Positions 1 to 8,920 are shown, counted from the stretch's first letter. The stretch is 64,000 nt of DNA from Maledivibacter sp. (GCA_025210375.1 JAOASB010000023.1:62001-126000), one strand, 5' to 3'. Translations and numbers: made by a program. Notes: generated from the sequence alone by a model not told the origin.

Positions 1-354
1 TTTTGAACTGTTATTTACATCCTTTAATTTATCAATCAAAGAACTTAAGTTCAATGTTTTTAGGGGAGTAACCATCATATCAGTATAACCTAGGTCCTCT
101 AGCATCCACATATTATTATTCCAAAATCTACCTTCTTTTTTATTTTTACCGGAGAACATTTCCCTATTTGATATTGCGCTTAAAGCTCTTCTAACAGACT
201 CTTCATTAAACTCTTCATCGTATATCAATTTCATAGCTGGCATATTGGCTATATCATTTAAATAACTCTCACCAACCTTTTCTTTTTCACTAGTAGCCTG
301 CCAATAATAAAGCATGGCCTCTATAGCATCTAACTTTACTTTAATTCTCTTCAT
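1..354 (-). CDS. Hypothetical protein, N-terminal part (runs off the window edge)
   Basis: An open frame begins at an ATG at 354 and stays open for 118 codons to base 1, so the C-terminus lies outside the window. An AAAGGAG ribosome site sits about 8 bases before the ATG. The protein starts MKRIKVKLDAIEAMLYYWQ and is rich in charged and aromatic residues, with no signal peptide, membrane segment or motif I recognise. It reads like a small cytoplasmic protein conserved among clostridia and spirochaetes, but I cannot name the family. It is transcribed in the same direction as the downstream glycolipid genes but is separated from them by a terminator. Confidence 0.7.
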   Translation of the reverse strand, partial: MKRIKVKLDAIEAMLYYWQATSEKEKVGESYLNDIANMPAMKLIYDEEFNEESVRRALSAISNREMFSGKNKKEGRFWNNNMWMLEDLGYTDMMVTPLKTLNLSSLIDKLKDVNNSSK

Positions 355-510
355 TTGTTTTTCTCCTTTCATTGATTCCACTCTAAATTTATTATACTCA
401 AAATATTTTTCAGAAGCAAAATAAAATACAAATATTATTAACTATGAGCTAAAATTACTCTCTTGACTGAATTTTATCCAAGTATTCACCCCTTATATAG
501 TATTATAAAT

Positions 511-540
511 AAAAAATGAAACCCATGCCTGGATTTCACT
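511..540 (-). terminator. Intrinsic terminator after the glycosyltransferase gene
   Basis: Read on the minus strand, an 8-bp stem (TGAAATCC / GGGTTTCA, one G-U pair) with a 6-base loop is followed by TTTTTTATTT. It lies just past the stop at 550. Confidence 0.75.
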
Positions 541-549
541 CTTTTCACA

Positions 550-1677
550 TTATTCAGCTTTTTTCAAAGAATATTTTACTCTATACTTTTCAATCAGTTT
601 TTCACCAAGCTTAACAATATTATCAACGGAATAGCTCTGAGCTATGCCTTCCATTCTTGACTTCATGTCCTTCAGTATTTGAGGTTCATTAACTAAATTG
701 TCTACTATCTCATCTATTGTTTCAATATCCTTTACTACTACTGCTATTCCTGAATTCATCAAAAATTCTGCATTGTCCTCCTCTTGACCAGGAAGCATAT
801 ATGGTATTAAGATAGGTAATCTCTTTACTATGGCCTCAGATACAGTTAATCCCCCGGGCTTAGAAATCAAAATATCTGCATTGTTCATTAACTTAGGAAT
901 CTCATCCGTAAAACCATAGACTATTACATTTTCATTGCCCCTATAATTTGATTCTATCCTATTCATCAAGGACTTATTGTTTCCACATACAACAATTATT
1001 TTCAGTGTATTTTTGCAATTTACTAAACCCTTTAAAACTTTTCCAATAGATTTTATTCCCATACTTCCACCCATTAAAAGTACAGTGAAATCATTATTTA
1101 TTTTACTATCACAATTATCTTCATATAATAAGAATTCCTGTCTAATAGGTATTCCATAGGAATATAGTTTTTCTTTAGGTATACCTTTTTCAATCATACC
1201 TAGGTTAGTGTATGTGCTGCCAGTAATATATGCATCCACATGCTTATTAAAATATGTACTATGTGCTTTAAAATCTGTTACTACTGATATAAAAGGCATA
1301 TATAATCTTTTTCTTTGCTTTAGATTACTTATTATATTCACTATAAATGGATGGGTCCCCACTATCAAATCAGGATCTATCTCACAAATAAGCTTATATA
1401 TCTTTCTTTTAAAAATCCTGTATATATATTTAGTCAATTTAACATTTATAATCTTTTTATCACTATAATTATAAAGACTTCTATATACAATAGGTAAATT
1501 ACAGGATAATATTTCATACCCTTCTGCAAATAATTTTTCCAATGCTTTATTGGTAACCTTTAATATATCTACTACCGTTACATCATAATCATACAATTTA
1601 AATTTAGAAGAAATGGATTTCGCTGCTTGATTGTGTCCTCCACCAGTTGATACAGTAAAAACAACCACTTTTTTCAT
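550..1677 (-). CDS. Processive diacylglycerol beta-glycosyltransferase-like (UgtP/MGDG synthase family, GT28)
   Basis: This 375-residue enzyme of the MGDG-synthase/UgtP family probably transfers glucose from UDP-glucose to diacylglycerol at the inner membrane face, giving glycolipids and lipoteichoic-acid anchors. Seen: the N-terminal GGGH motif (STGGGHNQAA, about residues 10-19), MGGSMG in mid-protein and the C-terminal donor-binding ISKPGGLTVSEA, all diagnostic of the GT28 fold. I chose the ATG at 1677 rather than an ATG seven codons upstream because a GGAGGG site sits 6 bases before it. It lies 76 bp downstream of galU on the same strand, so the pair makes and uses UDP-glucose. The exact acceptor and processivity are inferred. 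Confidence 0.85.
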   Translation of the reverse strand: MKKVVVFTVSTGGGHNQAAKSISSKFKLYDYDVTVVDILKVTNKALEKLFAEGYEILSCNLPIVYRSLYNYSDKKIINVKLTKYIYRIFKRKIYKLICEIDPDLIVGTHPFIVNIISNLKQRKRLYMPFISVVTDFKAHSTYFNKHVDAYITGSTYTNLGMIEKGIPKEKLYSYGIPIRQEFLLYEDNCDSKINNDFTVLLMGGSMGIKSIGKVLKGLVNCKNTLKIIVVCGNNKSLMNRIESNYRGNENVIVYGFTDEIPKLMNNADILISKPGGLTVSEAIVKRLPILIPYMLPGQEEDNAEFLMNSGIAVVVKDIETIDEIVDNLVNEPQILKDMKSRMEGIAQSYSVDNIVKLGEKLIEKYRVKYSLKKAE

Positions 1678-1753
1678 AACTTTCCCTCCACATGTCATTC
1701 ATATGCTTTAACCTTGATTATTTAGCATATATTATTTTTCTAACTTCTAGATT

Positions 1754-2626
1754 TTATAGGTCGTTTTTTAATAACTCACATAAGTAATCTTTGAAATCAT
1801 TCTGCAAGTCCTCTCTTCTTAAAGCAAATTCTATTGTAGCTTTCAAAAATCCCAATTTATTTCCAACATCATATCTAATACCCTTAAATATATAGGCATA
1901 CATAGCCTGCTTTATGGATAGTTCCTTTAAAGCATCGGTCAGCTGTATTTCGCCCCCTGCCCCAGGCTTAGTATTATCAAGAATATCAAATATTTCCGGT
2001 GTAATAATATATCTACCCAAAATAGCAATATTTGAAGGTGCTTCCTCTTCAAGGGGTTTTTCAACTAAATTTTTAATCTTATAAACATCATTTTCAATAA
2101 ACTTTCCATCAATTATACCATATTTGCTCACATCCTTACTAGCAACCGTCTGAACTCCTAGTATAGATGTCTTATATTCATCGTATATATTTATTAACTG
2201 TTTCAAGCAGGGATATTGATTATAAACTATATCATCTCCAAGTAATACTGCAAATGGTTCATTTCCCACAAAACTTCTTGCACAATTGATTGCATGGCCT
2301 AAGCCTTTAGGCTCTTTTTGTCTAATGTAATGTATATTAACCATATTTGAAATGTCCTTTATCTGAGAAAGTAGTTGATTTTTTCCCTTCTTTTCTAAGG
2401 TCATCTCTAATTCAATTGACCTGTCAAAATGATCTTCTATTGCTCTTTTATTACGCCCTGTAATTATTAGTATTTCCTCTATTCCAGATTCTACGGCTTC
2501 TTCAATAATATATTGAATGGTTGGTTTGTCAACAATTGGAAGCATTTCTTTAGGTTGTGCCTTTGTAGCTGGCAGAAACCTTGTTCCCAATCCAGCCGCT
2601 GGTATTATAGCCTTTCTTACTTTCAT
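1754..2626 (-). CDS. galU: UTP-glucose-1-phosphate uridylyltransferase
   Basis: The enzyme makes UDP-glucose from UTP and glucose-1-phosphate in the cytoplasm. The 290-residue length is typical of bacterial GalU/GtaB. Seen: the nucleotide-binding N-terminus IPAAGLGTRFLPATKAQPKE, the KGLGHAI segment and LLGDD around residue 130, then the VEKP and GEIQLTDAL blocks. An AAGGAGG site precedes the ATG by about 7 bases. It is followed by the glycolipid glycosyltransferase at 550-1677, which would consume UDP-glucose, an arrangement like the functional GtaB-UgtP pair of Bacillus. Assignment is firm; the symbol could equally be gtaB. Confidence 0.93.
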   Translation of the reverse strand: MKVRKAIIPAAGLGTRFLPATKAQPKEMLPIVDKPTIQYIIEEAVESGIEEILIITGRNKRAIEDHFDRSIELEMTLEKKGKNQLLSQIKDISNMVNIHYIRQKEPKGLGHAINCARSFVGNEPFAVLLGDDIVYNQYPCLKQLINIYDEYKTSILGVQTVASKDVSKYGIIDGKFIENDVYKIKNLVEKPLEEEAPSNIAILGRYIITPEIFDILDNTKPGAGGEIQLTDALKELSIKQAMYAYIFKGIRYDVGNKLGFLKATIEFALRREDLQNDFKDYLCELLKNDL

Positions 2627-3048
2627 AAATGGTGCCTCCTTAAATAATTAGATATATATTATATTCTACGTATTGATCCAATATTAAGAATTACATCTCA
2701 TTTGAAACTAGAACACAAATTTTTCCATTGCTCTACAATTATATTATACTTTGATTACTGTCCAACTTCAACATATACAAGTGGCCTTACATTAATTACA
2801 TTTCATATTATTTTTTTAAAAATCACTTCTATCCTTGTTGCTCTTTACAGATATATTGTCAAAGCGAAGAGGAATTTGTCTATTTTTGTAGAATATTATA
2901 CATTGCTGTATTATTAACATAAATTGCCTAATGTTCATAAATATATATTTTCTAAATACAACAGAAAATATGTCAAAGCAAAGGGCACATATAACTAGCA
3001 GATGTTGTAATATTTGTACTAAAAATTTTACTAAAAGGAGAGAATGTA
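2627..3048. other. Intergenic region between galU and the chemotaxis receptor
   Basis: This AT-rich divergent spacer should hold the promoters of galU and of the receptor gene. Two similar tracts, TGTCAAAGCGAAGAGG (about 2859-2874) and TGTCAAAGCAAAGGGC (about 2971-2986), form an imperfect direct repeat that might be regulatory. The 71-codon plus-strand ORF here lacks a ribosome site and coding character and is not annotated. Confidence 0.4.
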
Positions 3049-3138
3049 ATGAACCAAAATCAATTTATTATTTTCAAACTGAAGGATGGGCAGTCTAAGG
3101 ACAAGGAGGTCATACAATGTTCAAATTTAAAAGCTTAA
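3049..3138 (+). CDS. 29-codon upstream ORF overlapping the receptor start (leader peptide or cheW-like remnant)
   Basis: An ATG at 3049 with a good AAAGGAG site about 8 bases upstream opens a 29-residue frame that ends inside the receptor gene, overlapping it by 22 bases in another frame. The peptide begins [15 protein letters not shown], which resembles the first strand of CheW proteins, but this could be chance. The receptor's own AAGGAGG site lies inside this ORF, so translational coupling is possible. Confidence 0.35.
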   Translation: MNQNQFIIFKLKDGQSKDKEVIQCSNLKA

Positions 3139-5213
3139 AAACAAAACTTATAACAATGATTGGACTTGCTGTTCTGATTTCTTTTATAACCACAATTTTC
3201 TTTGTAACAATTAAGTCAAATAATATGGCAAGAGAATCCTCCTTTAAACAAACTGAGCAGCTAGCACAAAATTATGGAAATCATGTCAAAGCAGAAATTG
3301 AAGTTAGTATGAACAGCGCAAGAACTCTAGCTCAAACATTTGAAAGCTTAAAAAATGCAGAAAAGATAGATAGGGAAGGTTTAAATCTTATATTGAAAAA
3401 TGTACTAGAAAAAAACCCAGACTTCCTTGCGGTTTGGTCATGTTGGGAACCAAATGCTTTAGATGGAAAGGACAGCGAATTAATAAATACAACTGGCTCG
3501 AATGAATTAGGAAGATTTTTACCCTATTGGGTTAGAGATAATGGAAAAATTATAGTAACCCCCCTTGTGGATGTTGAAACAAGCGAGTTCTATAAAATAG
3601 CTAAAGATACAAATGAAGAAGTAATTACAAATCCATACTACTATAATGTAGGAGGAAAAGATATATTAATGACAAGTTTAGTTGTTCCCATAATGGATGA
3701 TGGTAAGTTTTTAGGTGTAGCCGGAATAGATATTTCACTAGAAACCTTTCAAAAAATGGTTTCTCAAATAAAACCCTTTGAAACAGGATATACTTCACTT
3801 ATTGCATATAACGGTGTTTATGTTGGACATAAAGATTTAGATCATATAGGAAAAGATATGGGAAATACAACGGAACGAATAGAAGCTAAAAAAGCCATAA
3901 AAGAAAGTGAATCATATGAAACCATAACTATATCCAATTCCACAAAGGAAAAAGTTTATAGATACTATACTCCCATACATATTGGAAAAACTAAAACCCC
4001 CTGGTCTTTTGCTGTAAGTGTTCCAATGAACAAAATCCTAGAGCAGGCAAATAAGATTAGAAATTTTTCACTGCTATTTGGATTCATTTCTATAATCATT
4101 GTCCTCAGCATTTTATATTTTACCGCCAGCAATATAGTTAATCCAATCCATAAAACAATAGATATGCTTAAGGATATTGCACAAGGAGAAGGAGATTTGA
4201 CAAGACGACTGGATATATATGCAGATGATGAAATAGGAGAACTTTCAAAATGGTTTAATTTATTTATACAAAAGATTCAGAAATTAGTTGCACAGGTAAA
4301 AAGAAATGCAGAGGCTTTAGCCGAATCATCTCATCAGATATCCTTGGGCATGGAACAAGCAAATAAGGGAGTAGAAGAACTGGCAAATGGTATATCAAAT
4401 GTATCCGATAGCTCTCAAAACAATGCAAGTGTCGTTGAAGAAACGACTGCTAGTATCGAGGAACTAGCAGATAGTACAGATGTTGTTTCAAAGGAATCGA
4501 AAAATACATTTTCAAGCAGTCAATATATTTTAGAAGCTGCAAATATTGGTGAAAAAAATATACTAGAGGTCGTAAATGTAAATAACAGTGTAAAGGAATC
4601 AACAAATGAAGTTTATAATTCTATTAAGCAACTTAAAAATACATCGGATAAAATTGGAGAAATTGTATCCATAATAACAAATATATCAGAACAAACCAAT
4701 CTTTTGGCATTAAATGCAGCTATTGAAGCGGCTAGAGCAGGTGATCATGGGAAAGGTTTTGCAGTAGTAGCCGACGAAGTTCGAAAATTAGCAGAGGAAA
4801 GTAAAAAATCAGCATTATCTATTACTTCATTAATATCCGAAATTCAAAATAAATCAGAAAGTGCAAATACATCAATTGTACAGGGGCAAAAACTAGTAGA
4901 AATGAGTGTAGAAAAATCAAATACCACAAATGAGCAATTTAAAAATATTTTGGGATCCATAAAAGAAATCAATAAAAAAATAGAAATTATATCCAATTCA
5001 TCAATACAACAGTCACAGGTTGCTGAAGAGATGACGAAGGCAATGGATGAGATATCATCATCTACTCAGAATAATGCAAGCACAATACAGCAAATTAATA
5101 GCGTTATAGAACATCAAGCTAGTTCATTTGAGCAAATTGGATCAAGTATGGAAGAATTAAGTAATATGGCAATGGAATTGAAAAATCAAACTAATCAATT
5201 TAAAGTAGATTAA
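3117..5213 (+). CDS. Methyl-accepting chemotaxis protein with dCache sensor
   Basis: A 698-residue transmembrane chemoreceptor that signals through CheW/CheA to the flagellar motor. Seen: TM1 at about residues 12-30; an extracellular region of about 280 residues with the dCache layout ([15 protein letters not shown], later [19 protein letters not shown] and AGIDISLE); TM2 at about 317-337; a HAMP region at about 338-395; then a long coiled-coil signalling domain with the conserved tip [19 protein letters not shown] near residues 523-541. dCache sensors of this layout often bind amino acids; the ligand here is unknown. The start at 3117 has an AAGGAGG site about 9 bases upstream. It stands alone, with no che genes nearby. 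Confidence 0.93.
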   Translation: MFKFKSLKTKLITMIGLAVLISFITTIFFVTIKSNNMARESSFKQTEQLAQNYGNHVKAEIEVSMNSARTLAQTFESLKNAEKIDREGLNLILKNVLEKNPDFLAVWSCWEPNALDGKDSELINTTGSNELGRFLPYWVRDNGKIIVTPLVDVETSEFYKIAKDTNEEVITNPYYYNVGGKDILMTSLVVPIMDDGKFLGVAGIDISLETFQKMVSQIKPFETGYTSLIAYNGVYVGHKDLDHIGKDMGNTTERIEAKKAIKESESYETITISNSTKEKVYRYYTPIHIGKTKTPWSFAVSVPMNKILEQANKIRNFSLLFGFISIIIVLSILYFTASNIVNPIHKTIDMLKDIAQGEGDLTRRLDIYADDEIGELSKWFNLFIQKIQKLVAQVKRNAEALAESSHQISLGMEQANKGVEELANGISNVSDSSQNNASVVEETTASIEELADSTDVVSKESKNTFSSSQYILEAANIGEKNILEVVNVNNSVKESTNEVYNSIKQLKNTSDKIGEIVSIITNISEQTNLLALNAAIEAARAGDHGKGFAVVADEVRKLAEESKKSALSITSLISEIQNKSESANTSIVQGQKLVEMSVEKSNTTNEQFKNILGSIKEINKKIEIISNSSIQQSQVAEEMTKAMDEISSSTQNNASTIQQINSVIEHQASSFEQIGSSMEELSNMAMELKNQTNQFKVD

Positions 5214-5220
5214 TCAAAAA

Positions 5221-5254
5221 AACAGCCTCCTCATCACTTGGAGGTTGTTTTTTG
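5221..5254 (+). terminator. Terminator of the chemotaxis receptor gene
   Basis: A perfect 10-bp stem AACAGCCTCC / GGAGGTTGTT with a 9-base loop is followed by TTTTTG, immediately after the stop codon. Confidence 0.9.
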
Positions 5255-5453
5255 TTATAAAATTGTCATTTCAAAAAATTTAATAGTGTTGGTGATATGT
5301 CTTAATAGATTATATATAGCTGATTATTTCCTATAAATATGGCTATATAATTTACTCTGATATATATTTGCTAACCCCCATGGGTTTACTTCTACCACAA
5401 ATTTCTAAGAACCTTTATAAATCTAATGCATAAACTAATATTGTAAGTTCTAT

Positions 5454-5484
5454 ATATTTATGATTACTTGTATTGTCATATATA
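5454..5484 (+). promoter_or_regulatory. Possible sigma-E-like promoter of cwlJ
   Basis: ATATTTAT (5454-5461) and CATATATA (5477-5484) lie 15 bases apart and loosely resemble the sporulation sigma-E elements (-35 ATATT-like, -10 CATACAAT-like), about 45 bases before the cwlJ start. In Bacillus cwlJ is transcribed by sigma-E. The match is weak and the region is AT-rich, so this is only a candidate. Confidence 0.25.
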
Positions 5485-5529
5485 GATACTAGGTAACAAT
5501 GATTTATGTCTTTAAGGAGATGAATGTTA

Positions 5530-5601
5530 ATGGCTTACTCAGATAGAGAACTATTAGCAAGGGTTATTAAATGCGAGGCTGGTGGTGAAGGAGATAATGG
5601 A
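5530..5601 (+). CDS. cwlJ: CwlJ-type spore cortex hydrolase, N-terminal segment (gene interrupted)
   Basis: This is the first 24 codons of a CwlJ/SleB-family (Hydrolase_2) spore cortex-lytic enzyme. An AAGGAG site lies 10 bases before ATG 5530; an in-frame ATG at 5524 is too close to it. The segment MAYSDRELLARVIKCEAGGE contains the EAxGE block with the family's catalytic-region glutamate. After AATGGA at 5596-5601 the frame leaves the family and stops at 5626-5628, giving an abortive 32-residue peptide. The remaining 123 codons are at 8947-9318. Fusing the two at AATGGA restores one open 147-residue protein, the usual CwlJ length. The mobile element in between causes the split. Confidence 0.9.
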
Positions 5602-5623
5602 TTGCATAACACATCATACCACC
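5596..5623. other. Left attachment site (attL): core plus inner arm
   Basis: Core AATGGA (5596-5601), then 10 bases, then CATCATACCACC (5612-5623). The arm is the exact reverse complement of GGTGGTATGATG at 8921-8932. In a circularised element the two arms would flank the core with its central GG exactly at the dyad centre (12 bases to each arm). Confidence 0.8.
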
Positions 5624-5625
5624 TA

Positions 5626-5652
5626 TAAAAAAGAAAGAGTTTAACTTTCTTC
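5626..5652 (-). terminator. Terminator overlapping the end of the 41-residue ORF
   Basis: On the minus strand AAGAAAG and CTTTCTT form a short stem around a TTAAACT loop, followed by a T-run, at and just after the stop codon at 5641. Confidence 0.5.
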
Positions 5653-5766
5653 AACTCCTTCTTTTTTTGCCTCTAACTCTCTTAAAAGCTGGTTAAGTAT
5701 TTTATTTAGTTCTTTTTTAAATTCCTCCTCTGTCATTTGTCCTGTATATATTATTTCTACAGCCAA
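5641..5766 (-). CDS. 41-residue element-encoded protein; candidate recombination directionality factor
   Basis: This 41-residue frame starts with TTG at 5766, preceded at 7 bases by AAAGGAGG, one of the strongest ribosome sites in the window. The peptide begins MAVEIIYTGQMTEEEFKKEL and continues as a charged, probably helical segment rich in Glu and Lys. I do not recognise a family. It lies right beside the left attachment site, at the opposite end from the recombinase. In SPbeta the 58-residue directionality factor SprB likewise lies near the end opposite sprA. That position, the small size and the charge make it the best candidate excision factor here, but this is inference. It may instead be an ordinary small element protein. 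Confidence 0.55.
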   Translation of the reverse strand: MAVEIIYTGQMTEEEFKKELNKILNQLLRELEAKKEGVEES

Positions 5767-5814
5767 AGGTATTCCTCCTTTGGTAATATATATGAGTTAT
5801 ATAAATTGTCCTAT

Positions 5815-5858
5815 AATAAAAAAATGGAGAGCCTTTGAAATTCTCCAATAGGCTATCC
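5815..5858 (-). terminator. Terminator after the 46-residue ORF
   Basis: On the minus strand GGATAGCC pairs with GGCTCTCC (one mismatch) and is followed by ATTTTTTT. It lies about 50 bases past the stop at 5907, which supports transcription of that small ORF. Confidence 0.6.
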
Positions 5859-5906
5859 TTTAGTTATAAATCTTTATCAATCATATCAAATTGGATTGTC
5901 AATTTT

Positions 5907-6047
5907 TTATGTTATAATCTTTCTCCCACCATAAAATACTTTATAGCTACCTCTAAAAATTCCAATTGCAAAATTAACCAGTTCCTTAACTTCTTGATCA
6001 TTTAAATTATCCACTTTTTTGATATTTGATGAATGATTCTTTCCCAT
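5907..6047 (-). CDS. 46-residue hypothetical protein of the element
   Basis: The frame starts at ATG 6047 (MGKNHSSNIKKVDNLNDQEV) and runs 46 codons, ending GGRKIIT. The middle is a plausible amphipathic helix followed by aromatic residues. No convincing ribosome site precedes the ATG, but a good terminator lies just downstream, which argues for transcription. It is divergent from the repeat protein at 6200, so the intervening 150 bp would hold both promoters. No family is recognised; a small regulator or second excision factor are possibilities only. Confidence 0.4.
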   Translation of the reverse strand: MGKNHSSNIKKVDNLNDQEVKELVNFAIGIFRGSYKVFYGGRKIIT

Positions 6048-6199
6048 ACATTGTGTTATTTTAAATTTTTTACTTATAATTTTATATTATCAATATTTGC
6101 AATAAAATTTTTAGAAATCGACATACTTTACTAAAATTTTGCATATTAAATTTAGTATAATTAGTGGTATTAAAACTTAATGATAAGGAGATGAGTTTT

Positions 6200-6868
6200 T
6201 TGAAAAAAATACTTAAATGGATAGGCATTGTTTTTGTTGCCTTAATAATCATTGGCTCCATAGCAGGAGGAAACAACGACAAAAATACGGAACAAACAAA
6301 ACAACCAGATGCAACTCAAGAAACTTCAAGTTCTGAAAACACAGAAAAGGTTACACAAGAAAATCCTAAGGAAAAAGAAGAAACTGAGCCAGAGGAAAAG
6401 TTCACAAAGTATAAATCAGGTAATTATAAAGTTGGAACAGATCTACCTGCAGGAGAATACAAGCTATTTACTAAAACGATGGCATATTATGAAGTCACTA
6501 AAGATAGTAGTGGGAACTTTGATAGCATAATCTGTAACGATAATTTTTCAAATTTCTCATATATAAAAGTTGAAGATGGCCAATATTTAAAATTGCAAAG
6601 TTGTTTTGCTGTACCTGCTGCAGAAGCCCCAGCATATGAACCTACCAACGGTAAATATATGCCTGGTAAATATAAAGTGGGTTTTGATATACCAGCTGGT
6701 GAATATAAAGTGGTTTCAGATGGTACAATGGCCTATATTGAAGTTTCTAGTAATTGTTTAGGTACAATGGATTCCATAATATCAAATGACAATTTCGAAA
6801 ATAGCAAATACATAACTATTAATGATGGTAATTATTTTAAAATGCAAGGATGTTATATAGATCAATAA
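6200..6868 (+). CDS. Membrane-anchored protein with two extracellular PAGEY-type repeats
   Basis: A protein of about 222 residues carried by the element. I choose TTG at 6200 because AAGGAG lies 8 bases upstream; an ATG at 6191 is too near it. A TATAAT at 6156-6161 may be its -10. Seen: a short basic N-terminus, one membrane segment (about residues 5-22), a Glu/Thr/Lys-rich linker of roughly 45 residues and two homologous repeats of about 70 residues. Each repeat contains G-Y-K-V-G-x-D-x-PAGEYK, then an AYxEV segment and DSIIxNDNF. Similar repeats are scattered in surface proteins of Firmicutes and their phages, with unknown function. It has no evident role in recombination, so it is cargo. 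Confidence 0.75.
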   Translation: MKKILKWIGIVFVALIIIGSIAGGNNDKNTEQTKQPDATQETSSSENTEKVTQENPKEKEETEPEEKFTKYKSGNYKVGTDLPAGEYKLFTKTMAYYEVTKDSSGNFDSIICNDNFSNFSYIKVEDGQYLKLQSCFAVPAAEAPAYEPTNGKYMPGKYKVGFDIPAGEYKVVSDGTMAYIEVSSNCLGTMDSIISNDNFENSKYITINDGNYFKMQGCYIDQ

Positions 6869-6965
6869 TTTTATTCGGTCTCGACAAACTTTGTCAATAT
6901 ATTACACGGATAATCTGGTATTATAGTTATGTATTTACATACAGATGATGAAAGGAGGGCTCAAA

Positions 6966-7286
6966 TTGGAAAGTAATATTAAAACTGCTGATTCATATTT
7001 TGATGGTGGTCTTTTGGGACTAATTGGAACTAATTTATTAGGTTATATCGTAACAGCTTTCACTCTTGGAATCTGTTTTCCTTGGTCTGTAGTTATGAAA
7101 GAAAGATGGATTGCAGAGCATACTGTTGTCGGGGGTAAAAGACTTAGATTTACGGGTACTGCTATGGGACTATTTGGTCAATGGATAAAAATCCTATTAT
7201 TATGCATAATTACATTAGGCATATATGGTTTCTGGGCAAATTTAGCTATTAAGAAATGGGTTGTGCAACATACAAAATTCGCTTAA
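6966..7286 (+). CDS. DUF898 (YjgN-like) small membrane protein
   Basis: A 106-residue protein whose motifs SYFDGGLLGLIG, FTLGICFPW, GKRLRFTG and TLGIYGFW match the DUF898 family of small integral membrane proteins of unknown function. The likely start is TTG 6966, 8 bases after AAGGAGG. Two membrane segments are seen (about residues 15-40 and 75-95). A 13-bp palindrome GACAAACTTTGTC at 6883-6895, upstream, may be an operator. It ends in a strong terminator, so it is not co-transcribed with the recombinase by default. Similar genes are common on clostridial chromosomes, so it was probably captured as cargo. Confidence 0.8.
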   Translation: MESNIKTADSYFDGGLLGLIGTNLLGYIVTAFTLGICFPWSVVMKERWIAEHTVVGGKRLRFTGTAMGLFGQWIKILLLCIITLGIYGFWANLAIKKWVVQHTKFA

Positions 7287-7293
7287 TAGAAAA

Positions 7294-7328
7294 TAAAAGC
7301 TGCTGGACATAGCAGCTTTTATTTTTTT
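7294..7328 (+). terminator. Terminator after the DUF898 gene
   Basis: Perfect 10-bp stem AAAAGCTGCT / AGCAGCTTTT around GGACAT, followed by ATTTTTTT. Confidence 0.92.
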
Positions 7329-7377
7329 ACAGAAAAGTCTATAATTGTATTAACAATAACTTAAACGGGTGATAGAA

Positions 7378-8886
7378 ATGAATGTATGTATTTACCTAAG
7401 GAAATCCAGAGCTGAGGAAAAAATGTCTGTAGAGGAAGTTCTGAATAGGCATAGGACTACCCTTTTAGCTTATGCTCAAAATGAAAATTATAGTATAGTT
7501 GATATTAAAGAAGAAATCGTAAGTGGTGAGTCTATCACTAGACGACCTAAGATGCTTGAGCTGCTACAGGAGGTTGAGAATGGTAAGTATGATGCGGTAC
7601 TAGTTATGGATATAGATAGGCTTGGAAGGGGTAACATGAGAGAACAGGGTCTTATATTAGAAACCTTTAAAGAATTTGATACTAAGATTATTACTCCCAG
7701 AAAAATATATGACCTAACGGATGAATTCGATGAAGAGTTTTCTGAGTTCGAAGCCTTTATGGCTCGCAGGGAACTAAAGATTATTAAGAAGCGTCTACAA
7801 CGGGGAAGACTTAAAAGCATTGAGGAAGGTAACTATATATCCCCTTATGCTCCCTATGGATATGATAAAAAGGATAGAACCTTAATAATAAATAAGGAAG
7901 AAGCCCCTGTCATTAAATTGATATTCGATCTATATGTCAATAAGGGATATGGAGATACGAAAATAGCTAAGTATTTACAAGATAGAAATATACTTAATAA
8001 GAATAAAAATACTTCCTGGGAAAAAACTACTATAAGAAATATCATTAAAAACCCTGTTTATATTGGCATGGTCACATGGAATAAAAGAATATATAGATAC
8101 CAAGATAACGGGAAAAGAACAAGTATATCTAGGGACAAAGAAGAGTGGAGGATTTATAATGGTAAGCACAGTCCCATTATATCTGAAGATATATTCAACA
8201 AGGCTCAATTATTATCTAAGGATAGATACGTCCCCCATCTACATAGTAATAGAAGGTTGAGAAATCCTTTATCTAATCTTGTTAGATGCGGTGCCTGTGG
8301 TGCTACAATGACCACAAGAACAGCTAAAGGAAAAAAGGATAGCTTAAGATGCTATAAACATTGTGGCGGTGTTAAATCAAGCTATATATATTTAGTTGAA
8401 GAAAAAGTTTTAGACATTTTACTTAAGGAATTTAATAAAATTAAATTTGAATTTGAACATGAAGAAAAAAAACTGAATAATATAGAAATTGAAGTTTTAA
8501 AAGGCTCCATTAAGGCGAAGAATAAAGAAATTAATAAACTTAAGAAACAAAAGGAAAAGCTATATGACTTACTAGAGCAAGGGATATACCATAACAGTAC
8601 TTTTTTAGATAGAATGGATACTATAACCAAAAAAATTGATGTAGCAAATAATGAAATAGAAAGGCTTGACAAGCAATTATTTAACCTCAATACTGATATT
8701 GATAAGGCAAATAATAAAATCCCATATATTAATAATTCCATTAAGTTCATTGAGGAAACCTATCACAGCCTTGATGCTGAACAAAAAAATAGATTTCTGA
8801 AAACCTTCATTGAAAAAATCATATATTTTAAAGACAAAGATGCTGGTAAAAATGACTTTGACTTAAAAGTCATCATGAAAATATAA
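7378..8886 (+). CDS. Large serine recombinase of the cwlJ-intervening element
   Basis: A 502-residue site-specific recombinase expected to catalyse integration and excision of the element. Seen: an N-terminal resolvase domain with the catalytic serine at about residue 10 in IYLRKSRAEEK, the SGESITRRP and DRLGRG blocks, then a recombinase domain with APYGYD and NPVYIGMV, a zinc ribbon from CGACGA (about residue 304) with two further cysteines in RCYKHCGG, and a long coiled coil at about 350-445. The text is closest in my memory to the SPbeta SprA subfamily. ATG 7378 follows GGTGAT; a GTG at 7369 is the alternative. The frame is intact with no missing key residue, and the stop lies only 34 bp from the inner arm of attR. 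Confidence 0.93.
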   Translation: MNVCIYLRKSRAEEKMSVEEVLNRHRTTLLAYAQNENYSIVDIKEEIVSGESITRRPKMLELLQEVENGKYDAVLVMDIDRLGRGNMREQGLILETFKEFDTKIITPRKIYDLTDEFDEEFSEFEAFMARRELKIIKKRLQRGRLKSIEEGNYISPYAPYGYDKKDRTLIINKEEAPVIKLIFDLYVNKGYGDTKIAKYLQDRNILNKNKNTSWEKTTIRNIIKNPVYIGMVTWNKRIYRYQDNGKRTSISRDKEEWRIYNGKHSPIISEDIFNKAQLLSKDRYVPHLHSNRRLRNPLSNLVRCGACGATMTTRTAKGKKDSLRCYKHCGGVKSSYIYLVEEKVLDILLKEFNKIKFEFEHEEKKLNNIEIEVLKGSIKAKNKEINKLKKQKEKLYDLLEQGIYHNSTFLDRMDTITKKIDVANNEIERLDKQLFNLNTDIDKANNKIPYINNSIKFIEETYHSLDAEQKNRFLKTFIEKIIYFKDKDAGKNDFDLKVIMKI

Positions 8887-8920
8887 ACTTCCTATAGGCT
8901 GAACCCCTTGGAAATACTAT

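Noticed and set aside
2702..2917. 71-codon plus-strand ORF upstream of the chemoreceptor
   Set aside because: No ribosome site, odd composition (Ile/Leu/Tyr/His rich) and no family resemblance; it lies in a divergent promoter region.
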